Below the pieces are notes generated by a model. That model was not told where the DNA came from and did not search any database. It saw only the letters and a program-made list of their open reading frames with translations. Below, in pieces: positions 25,029-37,066 of a stretch of DNA of 49,081 nucleotides. Source of the DNA: Bimuria novae-zelandiae CBS 107.79 (taxonomy: Eukaryota > Ascomycota > Dothideomycetes > Pleosporales > Didymosphaeriaceae); the NCBI GenBank assembly GCA_010015655.1, contig ML976671.1, positions 448,405 through 497,485 on the forward strand. The letters run 5' to 3'. Both the position numbers and the translations under genes were made by a program. How positions within the stretch are numbered: position 1 is the first letter of the stretch; every line of letters starts with the position of its first letter.

Positions 25029-28000
25029 CTTTAACTACTTTATAGTATAATAGCAAGATCTAGCTTAACACCCGTAACTCTAGCACCTAAGAAAAAAACA
25101 CTATAAGAAGTAATTACTAAGTAGGGGGCTTAAATAGCTTAGTTTTAAGAAATTATTAACTATATAGGCGAGAAAATAAGTAAATAAGAGGATATAAAGT
25201 ATTAACTAAAGGTCCTAAAATTTAAACCTTATACTAAAAAGGGTTACTTAAGAATATTCTAAATATAGATAGAACTATTTATTTGCTATAACCTAGGAAG
25301 ATTTAATATAAAATAAAATAAGATCCTAGTTATCTATATAAATATACAGGATAAAATAGTTATATAAGTAAGATTAATAATTAATAACTTCCTTAAGAAT
25401 AGTAGCCTAAAAAAATATAACTTAGACGCTACTAAGAACGCCTTTAAGGATTAAGAATCTTTTTATAAAGCTATAAAAAAGATATTTAGTATAGTTAATA
25501 AAAGATATTAGGCTAAAATATGCCTTTAACGCCTACGTTAGGACAAGTTAGTAGTACTCTATACCTTAGAGTTTAAGTAGATTATAACAGAACTTAATAA
25601 ATAGGGAAAAGTTCTACTTATAATTACTTACTATAATAGGCTAAAAGAATTAGTTAAAGATGAACTAGTCTATTAAGGTAAAGTAGATAATCTAGAAGAA
25701 CTTATTAAGGACGCTATTAAAATAAATAATTACCTATATAAACACAAGCTAGAAAAACAGTATAGCACTAGACTACTTACTAGAAAAGAAATCCGATCCA
25801 GACCCGCAGGAAGAGACCAGGATAGGGATATTATTATAACTAATAAAGCCTAATAGTATAAAAAGAAAAATAGTAAAGGAAAACAATCGTATAGACTAAA
25901 AAAGAGTTACTAGGACAAGAATAGTATTTTATAGGAAGAGCAAAAATAAAGGTTTAAGAATAAAACCTGCCTTTAATATAGAAAGTAAGGCTACTTTGCT
26001 AAAGATTGCGAAGGATAGGAGACTAAAGTCTATATAATTAATATCTTATAAGTAGCTATAGCTACCCTTACGCTAGCAAAGGCTAAGAAAGTAGACCTTA
26101 CGTAAGAGATCCTAGAGCTAATAGAAGAAGAAGAGGAGGAGCGGAAACTCCTCCCTAAATACTAGATCTTCTAGCAATTGGTAGACGACACCTGCTAGAT
26201 GTGCAGTAGTACGCTACACCACTCGTCTTAGTGCGAGGCAAGAGTGATTATCTAGGGGGCACACGCATGAGACGCCTATTAGCTAGCGGAGAAGCTATAA
26301 GGGCGTCTAAGACAGTATCTACGATAGATCACGATACAGGAACGACACGAATATGCTAAATAGTGGTAATGCACGTGCAAAGGATGCCATTAGCACTCTA
26401 AAGCTAGAGTTAAGGCCTCTTATTTCTTAAGAGGTTTAGAGCACTATAGGCTAAAAAAGAGCTAGTATAGCATGCCTAATAATTACTATAAGTACTTTTT
26501 AGTCTATTAGGCTAAGTACTATAAGTAAAATAACTAGTATTAATATTTTAACATTACCTGCGAACTATATAGATAATAGAAATTTAAAATAGGCTAGTTT
26601 CCTTAAAGCCTAGATCCCTAGGATACTAGCATAATAATAGAAAGCACGTAGCTAGGAAAAAACGTAAACTACCTAATAATTAAATAGAATTAATATAACC
26701 TATAGTGCTTTATATACTTAAGCCTATAAGAGGAGGTAGCTTCTTTTAATAGCTATCTAAGATATAGTGTATTAGCATAAAATAAATACCTTACTCTAAA
26801 TTGCCTTTAATATAGGAATTAGGGAGTATATAAGTCTAATAAGATTAGAGAGACTTATACCCTATATTAATAGTAATATAAGTAGCATAAGATTAAGGAA
26901 GTCTTAAAGCTAGCCTAACTTAAGGGTTAGATCTAGGAGGTAGAAGCCTTATAGGGGGTCTAAAATAAGTTAGAAGACTTAAAAAACTAGATTATTACTA
27001 GGTAATAAGCTATACTAGTAATAGTATAATTATTATAGCTTATTAAGTAGACACTTGCTAAGTTAAGAAACGCTTAATTAAGAATATTATAGTATATAGG
27101 TATTATATTATAGTACTTATTACCTTAAAAGTAGACGCGTGTCTAATTGCCCTATAAGTGATTAAAAAATATAATATACTATATCGTAATAAGAGGATAC
27201 TATTATAGATATGACTTATAAATAGGACCTAGTTATAAGGATATAGTAATAATTAGCTACGCCTTAAGACGGCGCTAGTATAAGTTAATATAAAAGGCCT
27301 AGAGAGCTAGCATGTTTTTACTATTATAAAAATAGGAGACATTAAAGCTATTATAAGATATAAATAGCTAGAATAACATAATTTATAAATAGACTAAATT
27401 AAATAAATAATCCTTCCCTAAAATCTACTAGTAATAGCTTAGGCGGGTTCTGGCGGAAGAGAAACTCTTTAGAAACCTTAGGTAAGAAAGAGGAACTAAC
27501 TATTTAAAATATAAGAAATATTAGTATGCAAGATAGATAGGATTTTAAAGTAATACCTAAGATAGGTACACTATATATAAGCCTAGAAAGTTAAAATAGT
27601 GCCTAATAACCTAGGCCTACTAGAAGAATACAAGGAATTTATAGACCTATTTAAAAAGTATAATAAGACTATCCTGCCTAAACATAAGAAGTAGGATCAC
27701 AAGATACTACTAGTAGAAAAAGCTAAGCTATAGCTAAAGCGCCTAAGGCCCCTCACTTACGAATAAAAAAAAGAGTTAAAAGAGCTAATATAAAAGAATT
27801 TATACTTAGGGAAGTAAAAACCTAGGTAGAGCCCTATAGCCTTCCCTATACTCTTTGTTTATAAAAAGGATAGTAGGCCACGACTCTATATAGATTAAAG
27901 ATAGCTAAATGCCGTTATAGTTAAAAACTACTACTTATTACCCCTAATAATAGAGCTTATGGATCGACTCCGAGGAGCTAAGTAGTTTACGAAATTTAAT

Positions 28001-28245
28001 ATTAAAGATAGATTCTATAGGATTTAAATTATAAGAGGATATAAATAAAAAACAGTATTGTATACGCAATATAGCCTTTTTAAATACATAATTATACTAA
28101 TAAGGCTAACTAACGCACTAGTAACCTTCTAGGAACTTATAAATTAAGTATTATATAAATATTTAGACATATTTTACACGGCATACCTTGATAACATATT
28201 AATATACTTAAGCGGAACACTAGAAGAATATAAGAAATATATTTA

Positions 28246-28305
28246 ACGTGTTTCACCACCGAGCGGACGGCACCACCGAGCGGGCGGTTTTTACTTGGCA
28301 CGACC
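28246..28305 (+). repeat. Fot1 left terminal inverted repeat with internal duplication
   Basis: It contains caccaccgagcggacgg directly followed by caccaccgagcgggcgg, a 17-bp tandem absent from the right end. Otherwise it is complementary to 30033-30075. Confidence 0.9.
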
Positions 28306-30032
28306 ATCTCCCTCATCTACCTAAGATGTCTTAACAACGTAACGCGATACTATCTAATTAAGAAAGTAAAATTAATCTTACTTTTAAAGCCTATTATATA
28401 TACTAAATTTAGAGCCTCTAACGCGCTACTAGTATGTTTAGTATACCTTATTTAACTTTTAAGTATTAATACTATAAACGCACCTATTAACTACTTACAC
28501 CCCTTAATAGCTAAAAGCTTACCTTTACTAAAGAGGAGATAATTATTTAATATATTTTTAACCTTAATACATAAGGTTTCGCGCCCCTAAAGGCTAAGGT
28601 TAAAGATATAGCGAATAAGATACTAGCTAAGCAGGGAGTAGAGCTAATAAGCAAGAACTAAGTAGATAGGTTCGTGGCGCGTAAGGAAAGGCTTAAAATA
28701 GCGTTTAATCGCGTAAAGGATATCTAAAGGATTAAGTAAAGGATCCTAAGATTATAGGCGCGTAGTTTAAGCTTATAAAAAAATAATAGCTAAGTATAGT
28801 ATCTATAATAATAATATACATAACTTTAACAAGACTAGCTTCTAAATAGGCGTTATTAGCTTTATAAAAGTTATTACAGGCTTAGAGAAGCGTATAAGGC
28901 CTAATTTTATCTAGCTAAGTAATTAGGAGTAAGTAACTATTATCTAAAGTATCTACGCTATAGGGTACGAGATCCCGCCCTTTATTATTTATGAAGAACG
29001 TATTTATATCTTAGCGTGGTATAAGGAGGCTAATATCTCTTGTAATTAGAAGCTCTTAGTCTCTAAGAATAAATAGAAAAATAATAAGCTTAGAGTTACG
29101 TAGTTAAAGCACTTTAACGCGTATATAAAAACGTATTAGGTAAAAGTATATTAATTACTTATCTTAAATAGTTATAAAAGCTATTAATCTTAAGATTTTA
29201 AGGACTACTACCTAAAATATAAAATCCTTACGCTTTACATGCCTGCCTATTTATTATATACTTTTTAGCCTTTAGATATAGTTTATTTCTTACTATTAAA
29301 GTTAAAGTACTTTTAATGTATTTAAGACTTAGCGCGCTAACGCGTCTACTATATTAATAAAAAAAGCTTTTTACTAGTGTTTAAACTTACGTTTTTTAAT
29401 ATATTTTAGGAAGAGAACTGCTAGAAGGCCTTTAAGGTATTAAAACTTATTTTTTTTAATATAGTAAAAGTCTTAGATTAACTTAATATATAATTATACA
29501 CCCTACTAGAACCCCTCCCCTCTATTAACCCGTAGTAGTTAAAGACCCTAAGTAATATACATAAATTTAGCTTTTAGTTAAGGCTAGTACTTAAGTTTAT
29601 TAAAAGATTATTAATTATAGCCTTTACTAAGTTTTTATAACTAGTTAAGGGCGCTAAACTAATACTATACTAAAATACGCTCTAATTTTCCCGCATCTCT
29701 AAGCTTAAAAAGTAGTTAAATATAATAACTAAAAGGAAATCGCGTAAGAGGAAGCGGCTCTAGAAAGGTGGCACCTTAGAGTATAGTAAGGCAGCAGATT
29801 AGGTAGCTGCAAGGCCATCTTCGACTGCGCAGCAGTCTAAGAAGGCTTGTGGCAAGGGCGGTCAAGATAGGGCGCCAGCAACTCAACGTCGCTATAGAAC
29901 ATGTAGAGGAGCTGGACACAATACGCGAACCTATAGGCAGGTTAAGGAGGTAACTTCTAAATTAGAAGCTAGTACGCAGTATATATTTTTAAATAGTAGT
30001 AGTAAAGAAATTAATTCTAGGTAACATGAGAC

Positions 30033-30075
30033 GGTCGTGCCAAGCAAAAACCGCCCGCTCGGTGGTGAAACACGT
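30033..30075 (-). repeat. Fot1 right terminal inverted repeat
   Basis: 43 nt, from ggtcgtgccaag to ggtgaaacacgt, followed by the TA target copy. It has no internal duplication and no RIP changes. Confidence 0.9.
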
Positions 30076-32479
30076 TATAAGGTATTATAAAAGTTATAAG
30101 AGTATAGATTACTCCTACACCCTAAGAAATGTGAATTCTACGTTACGGAAATAGAATATCTAGGGTTTGTAATATCCTAGAAAGGTGTTAAAATGGACCT
30201 AAAGAAGATTATAATAATAAAAGAGTAGCTACTACTAAAATTAGTAAAGGATATCTAATTCTTCATAAGCTTTATTAACTTCTATTATAAATTTATTAGG
30301 AACTATTCTAAGGTCACCGCTCTACTAATAGAACTTATAAAGTTAAGAAAATAGTAACCTCTATAGAAGGTAGAGAAAAAAGCTTTTAAATAGCTAAAGC
30401 GCCTATTCTTAACAGCACCCCTACTATAGATATATAACCTAGAGCGATAATATCGTATCTATATAAACGTATTAGATTATGCGCTAAGGGCCGTACTACT
30501 ATAAGAATATAATAATAAGAAGTAGAGACTAGTCTTTTATTACGCAAAAAAGCTTTTAGGAGTAAAGCTTAATTATAAAATTTATAATAAAGAACTACTA
30601 GGAATTATTAATTATTTTGAGTAATAAGAGGCATAGCTTAAGGAAGCTAAGCACTAAATAGAGGTATTTTTTAATTACCTTAATCTAACACGCGTTATAA
30701 TAACTAAGAAGCTTAATTAGTAATAGACTAAATAGTCTAAATAAATAGTAGAATTTAACTTCTATATTACGCATCTGCTAGAAAACGTAAACACTATAGT
30801 AGACGTACTTAGTAGATAATTAGATCTCGTGAAAGAAGATAATAGAGGTAACTACGTCGTAATCTTAACCTATATAAAGGATAGAACCCTTCGCTATAAC
30901 AAGACATAACTCGCGCTAGCACTAGAAGTACAACGCGTAGATTTTACCTATTATAGACTAGCTATAAATAGGATACAGGATTATAGTAGGCTTATAAATA
31001 AGGACTACTAAGCGTATAACTTTTACTAAGCTATAAGATTAATGGCATAAGACTATTAAAACTATATTTAGATTAGCAAGCAAATAGCTCCGTTACTAAT
31101 TAAGAAGCTATATAAAGATAAGGACTAGAGATACCTAAAAATTACTAAAATAACGCGTTAAATCGCGAACGAATATACTATCCCTAGGCTATACTAGGTA
31201 GTATAAAAGGTTCTAGGTAACTATTTAGCCTATTATAAAAATAAGCCTAAGAGATATAAGCCCATAGCCTTTTATAGCTACTAAAGCCACCCCTAAGAGC
31301 ATAGTCTAGTGTGACTATAGACTTTATTATAAAGCTACTAGTATTACTAGCACTAGGAAACAAGGACCCCTACGACTTAATTTTAGTTATAATCTATTAA
31401 CTTACTAAGGAATTAAGGTTTATGCTAATTAAAGAAGCTATATTAGTAGAAGAACTAGCCTATATAGTAAAATAAGAACTAATATTACAGGTTAAACAAC
31501 TTAATAAATTTATTACAGACAGGGCTAAGATATTTATATTATTACACTAGACCACGTTTATAGCTAAATTAAGAATTAAGTATAAGCTTATAATAAGCTT
31601 TTACCCTAAAATAAATAGTTAAATTAAGTGCACGAATTAGACGCTAAAATAATATCTTTAAATATATATAAATAAGCTTTAAGATAATTAGGTTAAGCTA
31701 TTACTAATAGCTTAACTAGCATACAATAGCGCAAGATCGGCAACTACAGGGTACTCGCTATACTATGCTAACCACGGGTGTAAGCCTACAATTTACTAGA
31801 ACCTATTAGACATCTAAAGCGTTATAAAGAACGTAACTAATAAAGCCAAACTTATACAGGATCTATATAAGACATTATACTAAAATATCGCGTAACGCAA
31901 TAAGTAAATAGCGAAATAAGTAAATAAAAAAAGGATTAAGGGACTAACTTTTAAGAAGGGAGATAAAGTCCTCCTTTTATAAAAAAAATTTAAGATAATA
32001 AGGCTAAGTAAAAAATTAAATAACCTTTATAAAGGACTATTTAAGGTCTAAGAAATTAAAGGACTAGTAAATTTTAAACTATAGTTACTTATAGATACAC
32101 GTATCTACCTAGTCTTTTATAAATTATTATTAGAACTAGCACTACCAAATGCTAAACTAAAAATATAACTTAAACGTAAAGATAAGAAGTACGAGGTTAA
32201 AGTAATTAAGAATTTATAAAAGATTAGATATTAGTACAAGTACCTAGTAAAATAAAAAGGATAGCTAGAGAGCTATAATACGTAAAAACTAGTAAAGAAC
32301 CTTACTAATTATAAAAAGGCCTTAGAGAAGTTCTACTAAGAGTATTTAAAAAAGCTAAAGCTAAGGGTTTAAGGTTATTAAGGTTAAAGGGTAGAAGGAA
32401 GATAGACTAATTTAAAGTAAAAAAGCCTAGTATAAGGCCTCCTTTTAATTAGGTAATATCTTAGCCTAACAATTTTAGC

Positions 32480-32810
32480 CCCTTAAGACGCTTAATCTCT
32501 TTAATAAATTTTATTAAGTTAGTAAAGAGCTTCCTCTTACGCTTCTTAAGTAAGTATTTTTACTTTAATAACTTTTTCCTTTTATTATAGGTAACTTAAA
32601 GGGCTACTATAGCTACCTTTTTTTTTAACTATTACTACTTTTTTTAGGCGCTTAAGCCTATCTACCTTAGAATTAATTAAGGAAAAATTTAAAACTATAA
32701 GTTCTATAGGCTTACACTTCGCAATGCTATTCTTATAATAGTTACTATATTATATTTTATAAGAAAATAGCTTATAAATTAAGCCCTTTTTCGCGTAGTA
32801 CTTACAGAAC
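32480..32810 (-). pseudogene. Antisense Cys-motif frame in Gypsy B3
   Basis: This lies between the B3 chromodomain and 3' LTR on the opposite strand. The minus frame reads YSNYYKNSIAKC at 32752-32713. With Tyr taken as RIP-altered Cys this resembles C-x2-C-x7-C, one residue longer than in the other elements. A Lys-rich helix-like stretch follows (DRLKRLKKVVIVKKKGS at about 32660-32610). RIP stops occur further along, and the limits are approximate. No family was recognised. Confidence 0.4.
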
Positions 32811-32925
32811 ACTATAATAATCTAACTAATTAAATTTATTTAATCTCTAATAGAACAACGATAAAGGGTACTCTAAGAAGATATTAGCTACTACATAAGG
32901 ACATGCAGAGGAAGAAGGGGGATAG

Positions 32926-33372
32926 TGTTATAGTGTAAAAGTTAATAGTAGGACGGCAAGCCTTATAACGGCATCCAGGCCCTACCTCAGGCTTACGTAA
33001 CGTCCCAAGCTGTCCCAGACGCCAAGGCCATGGGACACCATAGGACCACGTAACCCTAATTACGTAATGTCCCAGGAAATCCCATGGATCCCACGATGTC
33101 GGGTTATGGGACATCGTGGGATTCTATAGGATAAGGAGGATATATATATAGGATAGTTTCCTTTATTATGCTCCTTATAGTTAACTTATATATCTTTTAT
33201 GCGAGTACGCTCTCCTATATAGACTAATAGTTATTTTATTTTATTATAAAATTAAATTATCTAGCCTCGCGCTAAGTGTCGCATTAACTTATACTATTAA
33301 ATAATCTATAAAGTACTATAATACCTTACCACCCTAACCTGGATTGGAACAAGGTGTGAGCGCCTCATAACA
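32926..33372 (+). repeat. 3' LTR of Gypsy B3
   Basis: 447 bp from tgttatagtg to cctcataaca, keeping intact TG and CA ends. Compared with the 5' LTR it shows many independent CA-to-TA and TG-to-TA changes, including loss of both CACGTG sites. Confidence 0.92.
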
Positions 33373-34791
33373 TTAGTAATAATAGTACTTAGAATATATA
33401 AGCTTTACTTTATAGTATACTTATTAATAATTAATAATAAACACTCGCTAACTACTAGGACTCTTTTACTTATAATTAAAAAAAACTAAGGCATAGGCCT
33501 CCTATAAAGAGCCTGCTTAAAAGTATAGTAACTTATATAGATTTTTAACTTAGTACCCTAATTAGAGTTCTGCACCCCCTACTACTCCCTTAAAAGCTAT
33601 ACTAACTTTATAGGCTAAGTAGCTAAGGACACCGCTTATTATTTTAAAAAGTAGTAAACTCTTTTCTTACTAACTACTATTACTATCTTTTTAAATAGCT
33701 TTAAATAATAGATTAATAACGTTAAGCACGTTACATATAGCTACGCTATATATAAAGGGTAGATCTTTACCTTATAAGGTAATAGCTCCTTTAACCCTAA
33801 GTCTTACGCTTTTAATACTAAAGTTATTAGCGCGTAGTAAGGACTTGCTTATACGCTTAATACGCTTGCCTATTAGCTAAGATATATATATATATATTAA
33901 TAGCACTTCTGTTATATAGTACATAAGAGGCAACTTGTCCCCCTCCTTATAGTAGGCGTTCGTTAGGTGCCAGGAAACAATAGAGAACCTAGACATCGCT
34001 ATTTGGTAGGCCCTAGGTTACTACGAAATAGAAGGGAATAATTTAGTAGATTAGCTAGCTAACGACGTAGTAAAGTCTCCCTAACCTCTATATAGTATAG
34101 CAGCTAAGCCTATAGTTTTAGGCCTTAAGTTAGATATTCGCGCCTATACTAGGAGCGCTAAGATAGACTAGTAGCGCGCCCGCTTATCTAAGTTATTAAA
34201 ATAGTATATATAGTAGGACCTTACTTACCGCCTTGCGAAATAGCTAAAGGAGCTTACCCTCTAATAACTAGCGCTTGCTAAGCTACTAGCTATACGCACC
34301 CGCCACAGACACTACGCCTAGTACTATAAGAAGTTTAGGCACAAAGACGCCGTCACGGAATACCCCTATAGGGCAGACCTAGCGCCTGACCACATTGTAC
34401 ACTGCCTACGATTAGTTTAAAAGTTCTATTACTAGCTAAAATAGCCAGCATGCCCCCCTAGCACCACTAGGGAGGGCGTAGAATACTTAAAGGCACTTAA
34501 GCTAAAAAACTTCTAACTTCTACTAGAGCTTGTTAACCCTATAGAATAAGTTTATATGTAGAATAGATACACCCTGACACCTTAGCCTATAGGCAAGAAG
34601 ATAAGGATTTAGCCTTCGCACGGAGGAGGGCGGACTCTCACAAGCTACTATAAGAGATGGCAATAGCTATATAGCAAGAAACGCCCTCACCACTTTAGCT
34701 AGCCCTAACTAGTTGCTCGGCGCGTCTCCATGCCCTATAGGAGGCTAGAACATTATGTTCCTAGACGTTAATTAATACTACTACTACTACT

Positions 34792-34806
34792 ACGAACTGG
34801 AACATC
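34792..34806. repeat. LINE target-site duplication, right copy
   Basis: acgaactggaacatc, identical to 20137-20151. It follows the (TAC)n tail of the LINE. Confidence 0.92.
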
Positions 34807-36156
34807 TGCGGGAGTTGAAATACGGAAACATACCAGGGACCACCAAGAAATACGGCATTCCTAGGCACCGTGAGCATGCGCTCAAAGAACGCAATCCGTG
34901 AAACTTACAAAAGAAGGCTTAACATGGCACGGTTTTGAAAGAAACGCTATGGAAGAACGGGTTCGAAGGTTGCGCTCCGATTAGTCACCCAATGCTCCCA
35001 CGACAGCAGTAAAACCCAAAGCAGGCCTGAGATAGAGAGCAAGCTAACCACATAAGCTGATTTCCAAGGGAAGCGGGAGTCTGCCTCCTAAAACGCGGCC
35101 GCCATTGACAAAGTGGCGAAGAGAAGTAATCCTGCACCCATTACGTCCACTCTGGCCCTTGACTCTTTCGAGAATCTTGCTTTCCATGTAACTGGAGCGC
35201 GGTCGACCTGCCCATGATAAGGAAAGTTCTTTGGAATGGCGAAGATCGCAAGGGCCAATGCTGGGGCTGCCGCAGGCACGCTGACAGATCTCCGTTACCA
35301 TCGATATCACATGAGTATAGGGTGACTCACTTGAGCAAGAAAACCCAACGCCATGATGATCGGGAGCTGATCGCGCCTCCAATAATAGGACCACACGAAT
35401 GCGAAATGGCATACACTAGACTCAGATTGGCGGAGTACTTGGCCAACTTCTCCGGAGGCATAAGGTCGAGTATCAAGGCAGTGCTCAGCGCAAACGAGCC
35501 ACCAGCCCCAACACCCTAAAAAGCTCTCAGTATGACCCTGAACATCAACATTAGCTGATTTTGCAGGTTCAATTATTTAATATACGGATGTCTTACAGCT
35601 GCGTCAAGGATTGCGCGGCACCGCATCCCGCAGAGAAACACATGAAGATGGCTATCGATGTGCTGAACATTAATTTTCGACCGAAGATGTCGCTAAGTTT
35701 CGCGAAGATCACGAGAACGGCTGGAGTGGTCAGTCGTGGCCGTGTCGTGTTGGCCGTCTTCCTTACCGACGTATCCAAGAAGATAACTAGAGACAATCCA
35801 TCCGATGCTGTCGAAACCACCAAAATCGGTTGTAATGGCGACTAGTGAGGTCGTCACCACGGAGACCTCTAGATTGGTCAAGAAAATTGTCAGTGCGATG
35901 CTGGATTCTGGTTATAAATCTTGGATTGAAGAGGACAAGGCTGCTCTTACGATGTATTGATGAGCCAAAGTCGGACTCCAGTGAGATAGACTACACCGTT
36001 GCCATCCTGAGCATCGGAGGAAGCTTCCAGGTAGCTCACAGCTTGCTGAGTGTCGCAGGGATCGCTGCATAAAGTTGTTGAGTCGTCGTTCCTGGCTATG
36101 GAGATCCCTTGATCTGGTACCTCCGTGGCTTGAATGCTTTTTTCGGTGCTTGTCAT

Positions 36157-36998
36157 GCTGGAAGCTGCACAGCTACGCGTAAAGAATTTGGGCTTGAGAC
36201 TACGGAGGTGTGCTTGGTGTAGCCAACCCGAGATGAGCGTTCCGCGAGAAAAGAAGCACAAACTGTCTACTCTCCGCTGCTGCTCAGGAAGATCTTTTGC
36301 TATGTGGCACGGTAAGGAGCTCGATTCATTGCCAAGCATCTTTCTATATGCACTCAAATTGCCCGGCCAATGATTTCTTGTGGCGCACATGCTGAGATTC
36401 TGGTAAGCATGTTGGATAATGGGTATATTGCAAGAACTTCGGCTGACCAAAGAACGCGTAGGTGAACTGACTCATGCCGAGGTACGTCCAACGTGATGCA
36501 ACCACCCACACCGCAGGAGGCACAGTCGTTATCACGATGTGCCGCGAAGTAATGCAATCCATAGCTCGCAAATTCTGCCAAAGTAATTGATGTGCAGTCG
36601 AACCACAACGCCACCGAGCAGCATTCCATTTGTGTTTCTCATTCGACTCATTCGAAGTCCTTGTCCTGGGATTAATCATGCCTATCACAGATACCATTCG
36701 AAGTCTCTCGGAACTTTGTTTGGCCGGTCTTATATTGAGGGTTCGCAATTTGCGCCTTATAGTCTGTAGAAGAATGAAGTTAACCGAAGTAGTGCATCTT
36801 CGTGTACTCGTATCGTTTCTTCTTTCATCCCTTGCGCGCATATCTGGGACCCTTTATTGCCAAACTAACAGACTGGTACGGGGCCGCACGAGCGATTAAT
36901 GCTTCACGTGACATATGTCTCCTATCTGTGACGGTTCAGTATGGAAGCTTGGGCCACCCGTGCGGCCCGTGCACGTGACTCACGTGATCCACACAGTA
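36157..36998. other. Upstream region of the MFS gene, no gene recognised
   Basis: 842 bp of normal composition. Open frames of up to 165 codons exist on both strands, but none resembles a known protein and they overlap each other. It probably contains the MFS promoter and 5' UTR. Three CACGTG sites lie in its distal part. Confidence 0.55.
36905..36986. promoter_or_regulatory. Cluster of three CACGTG boxes
   Basis: CACGTG at 36905-36910, 36972-36977 and 36981-36986, the last two 3 bp apart. CACGTG is the core bound by bHLH and related bZIP factors in fungi. The cluster is about 750 bp upstream of the MFS start and directly beside the transposon at 37001. Function is inferred only. Confidence 0.35.
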
Positions 36999-37000
36999 TA

Positions 37001-37066
37001 TCCCCCGCATGGCCAACATCGCCCTGGCACGGGCCACCATTTGAGGGCCAATCGGATGAATTGCTC
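37001..37066 (+). repeat. Left terminal inverted repeat
   Basis: Complementary to about 39480-39545. The first 35 bases match with one or two transitions, and the rest match less well. Confidence 0.85.

Larger units (their letters stand above)
28246..30075 (+). mobile_element. Fot1/pogo-type DNA transposon, RIP-degraded
   Basis: 1830 bp inserted at TA (28244-28245 and 30076-30077) within the B3 reverse transcriptase. The terminal inverted repeat is acgtgtttcaccaccgagcg...ggcacgacc: 60 nt on the left, because of an internal 17-bp duplication, and 43 nt on the right (30033-30075). With stops ignored the plus strand reads a CENP-B-type helix-turn-helix (SKNWVDRFVARKERLK near 28650), DIYNFNKTSF (DDE region near 28810), a YEIPPFII region (about 28970), LNGYKSYQS (about 29165) and MPAYLLYTLQPLDI (about 29240). 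From 29745 to the right end it is spared by RIP and reads a basic tail with a CRGAGHNTRT zinc-knuckle remnant. Confidence 0.92.
24583..33372 (+). mobile_element. Complete Gypsy chromovirus B3, RIP-degraded, carrying a Fot1 insertion
   Basis: 8790 bp including a 1.83-kb Fot1 element, flanked by a perfect 5-bp duplication ttagt (24578-24582, 33373-33377). LTRs are 446 and 447 bp. Readable regions: gag (about 25080-26170) with a knuckle reading CL-stop-YRK-stop-GYFAKDC near 25970-26012, a protease region (about 27050-27400), reverse transcriptase (27840-28245 then 30076-30420; YLDNILIY at the Fot1 junction), RNase H (30420-30780), integrase (30800-32000) and chromodomain (about 32190-32300). Every domain has RIP stops. 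It inserted in the LINE after the LINE disrupted the MFS gene. Confidence 0.92.
20152..34791 (+). mobile_element. Tad-type LINE retrotransposon, interrupted by Gypsy B3
   Basis: This non-LTR element occupies 20152-24582 and 33373-34791 (about 5.85 kb without B3), flanked by a perfect 15-bp duplication and ending in (TAC)n at 34776-34791. The first 250 bp are GC-rich and unmutated; the rest is heavily RIP-mutated. With stops ignored, frames read an ORF1-like part, an endonuclease-like part, and reverse transcriptase from about 23400, including LPCLGKGLERII-like sequence (W and Q codons turned to TAG) and FGYADNIYLY near 23960. The segment after B3 continues toward an RNase H and zinc-finger-like tail: near 34310-34410, HKDAVTE(C)P and APDHIVHC resemble Tad-clade C-termini. 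It inserted antisense to the MFS gene. Confidence 0.88.
19485..36156 (-). pseudogene. MFS efflux transporter (DHA2-like), split by LINE and with three nonsense codons
   Basis: This is a major facilitator of the 14-helix drug/proton antiporter type, at the plasma membrane when intact. Exons: 36156-35951, 35900-35767, 35720-35597, 35537-35331, 35280-34909, 34860-34807 continued at 20151-19838, and 19792-19485. All junctions are GT-AG, and phases close to 1719 nt (573 codons including stop), the expected length for the family. Seen motifs: TNLEVSVVTTSLVAI (helix 1), AKLSDIFGRK (motif A), GPIIGGAI (motif C) and WRWVFLL. The N-terminus (MTSTEKSIQ) is hydrophilic. A LINE splits exon 6. Codons 162 (35518-35516), 288 (35090-35088) and 335 (34949-34947) are TAG; conserved context suggests CAG, CAG and TGG, all RIP-type changes. 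The substrate is unknown; relatives export drugs or fungal metabolites. Confidence 0.9.

Noticed and set aside
32884..33114. 76-codon minus-strand frame
   Set aside because: It falls in the B3 3' LTR and is produced by its inverted repeats.
36344..36841. 165-codon minus-strand frame and overlapping plus-strand frames
   Set aside because: No domain, no plausible codon pattern, mutual overlap, and located in the MFS promoter region.
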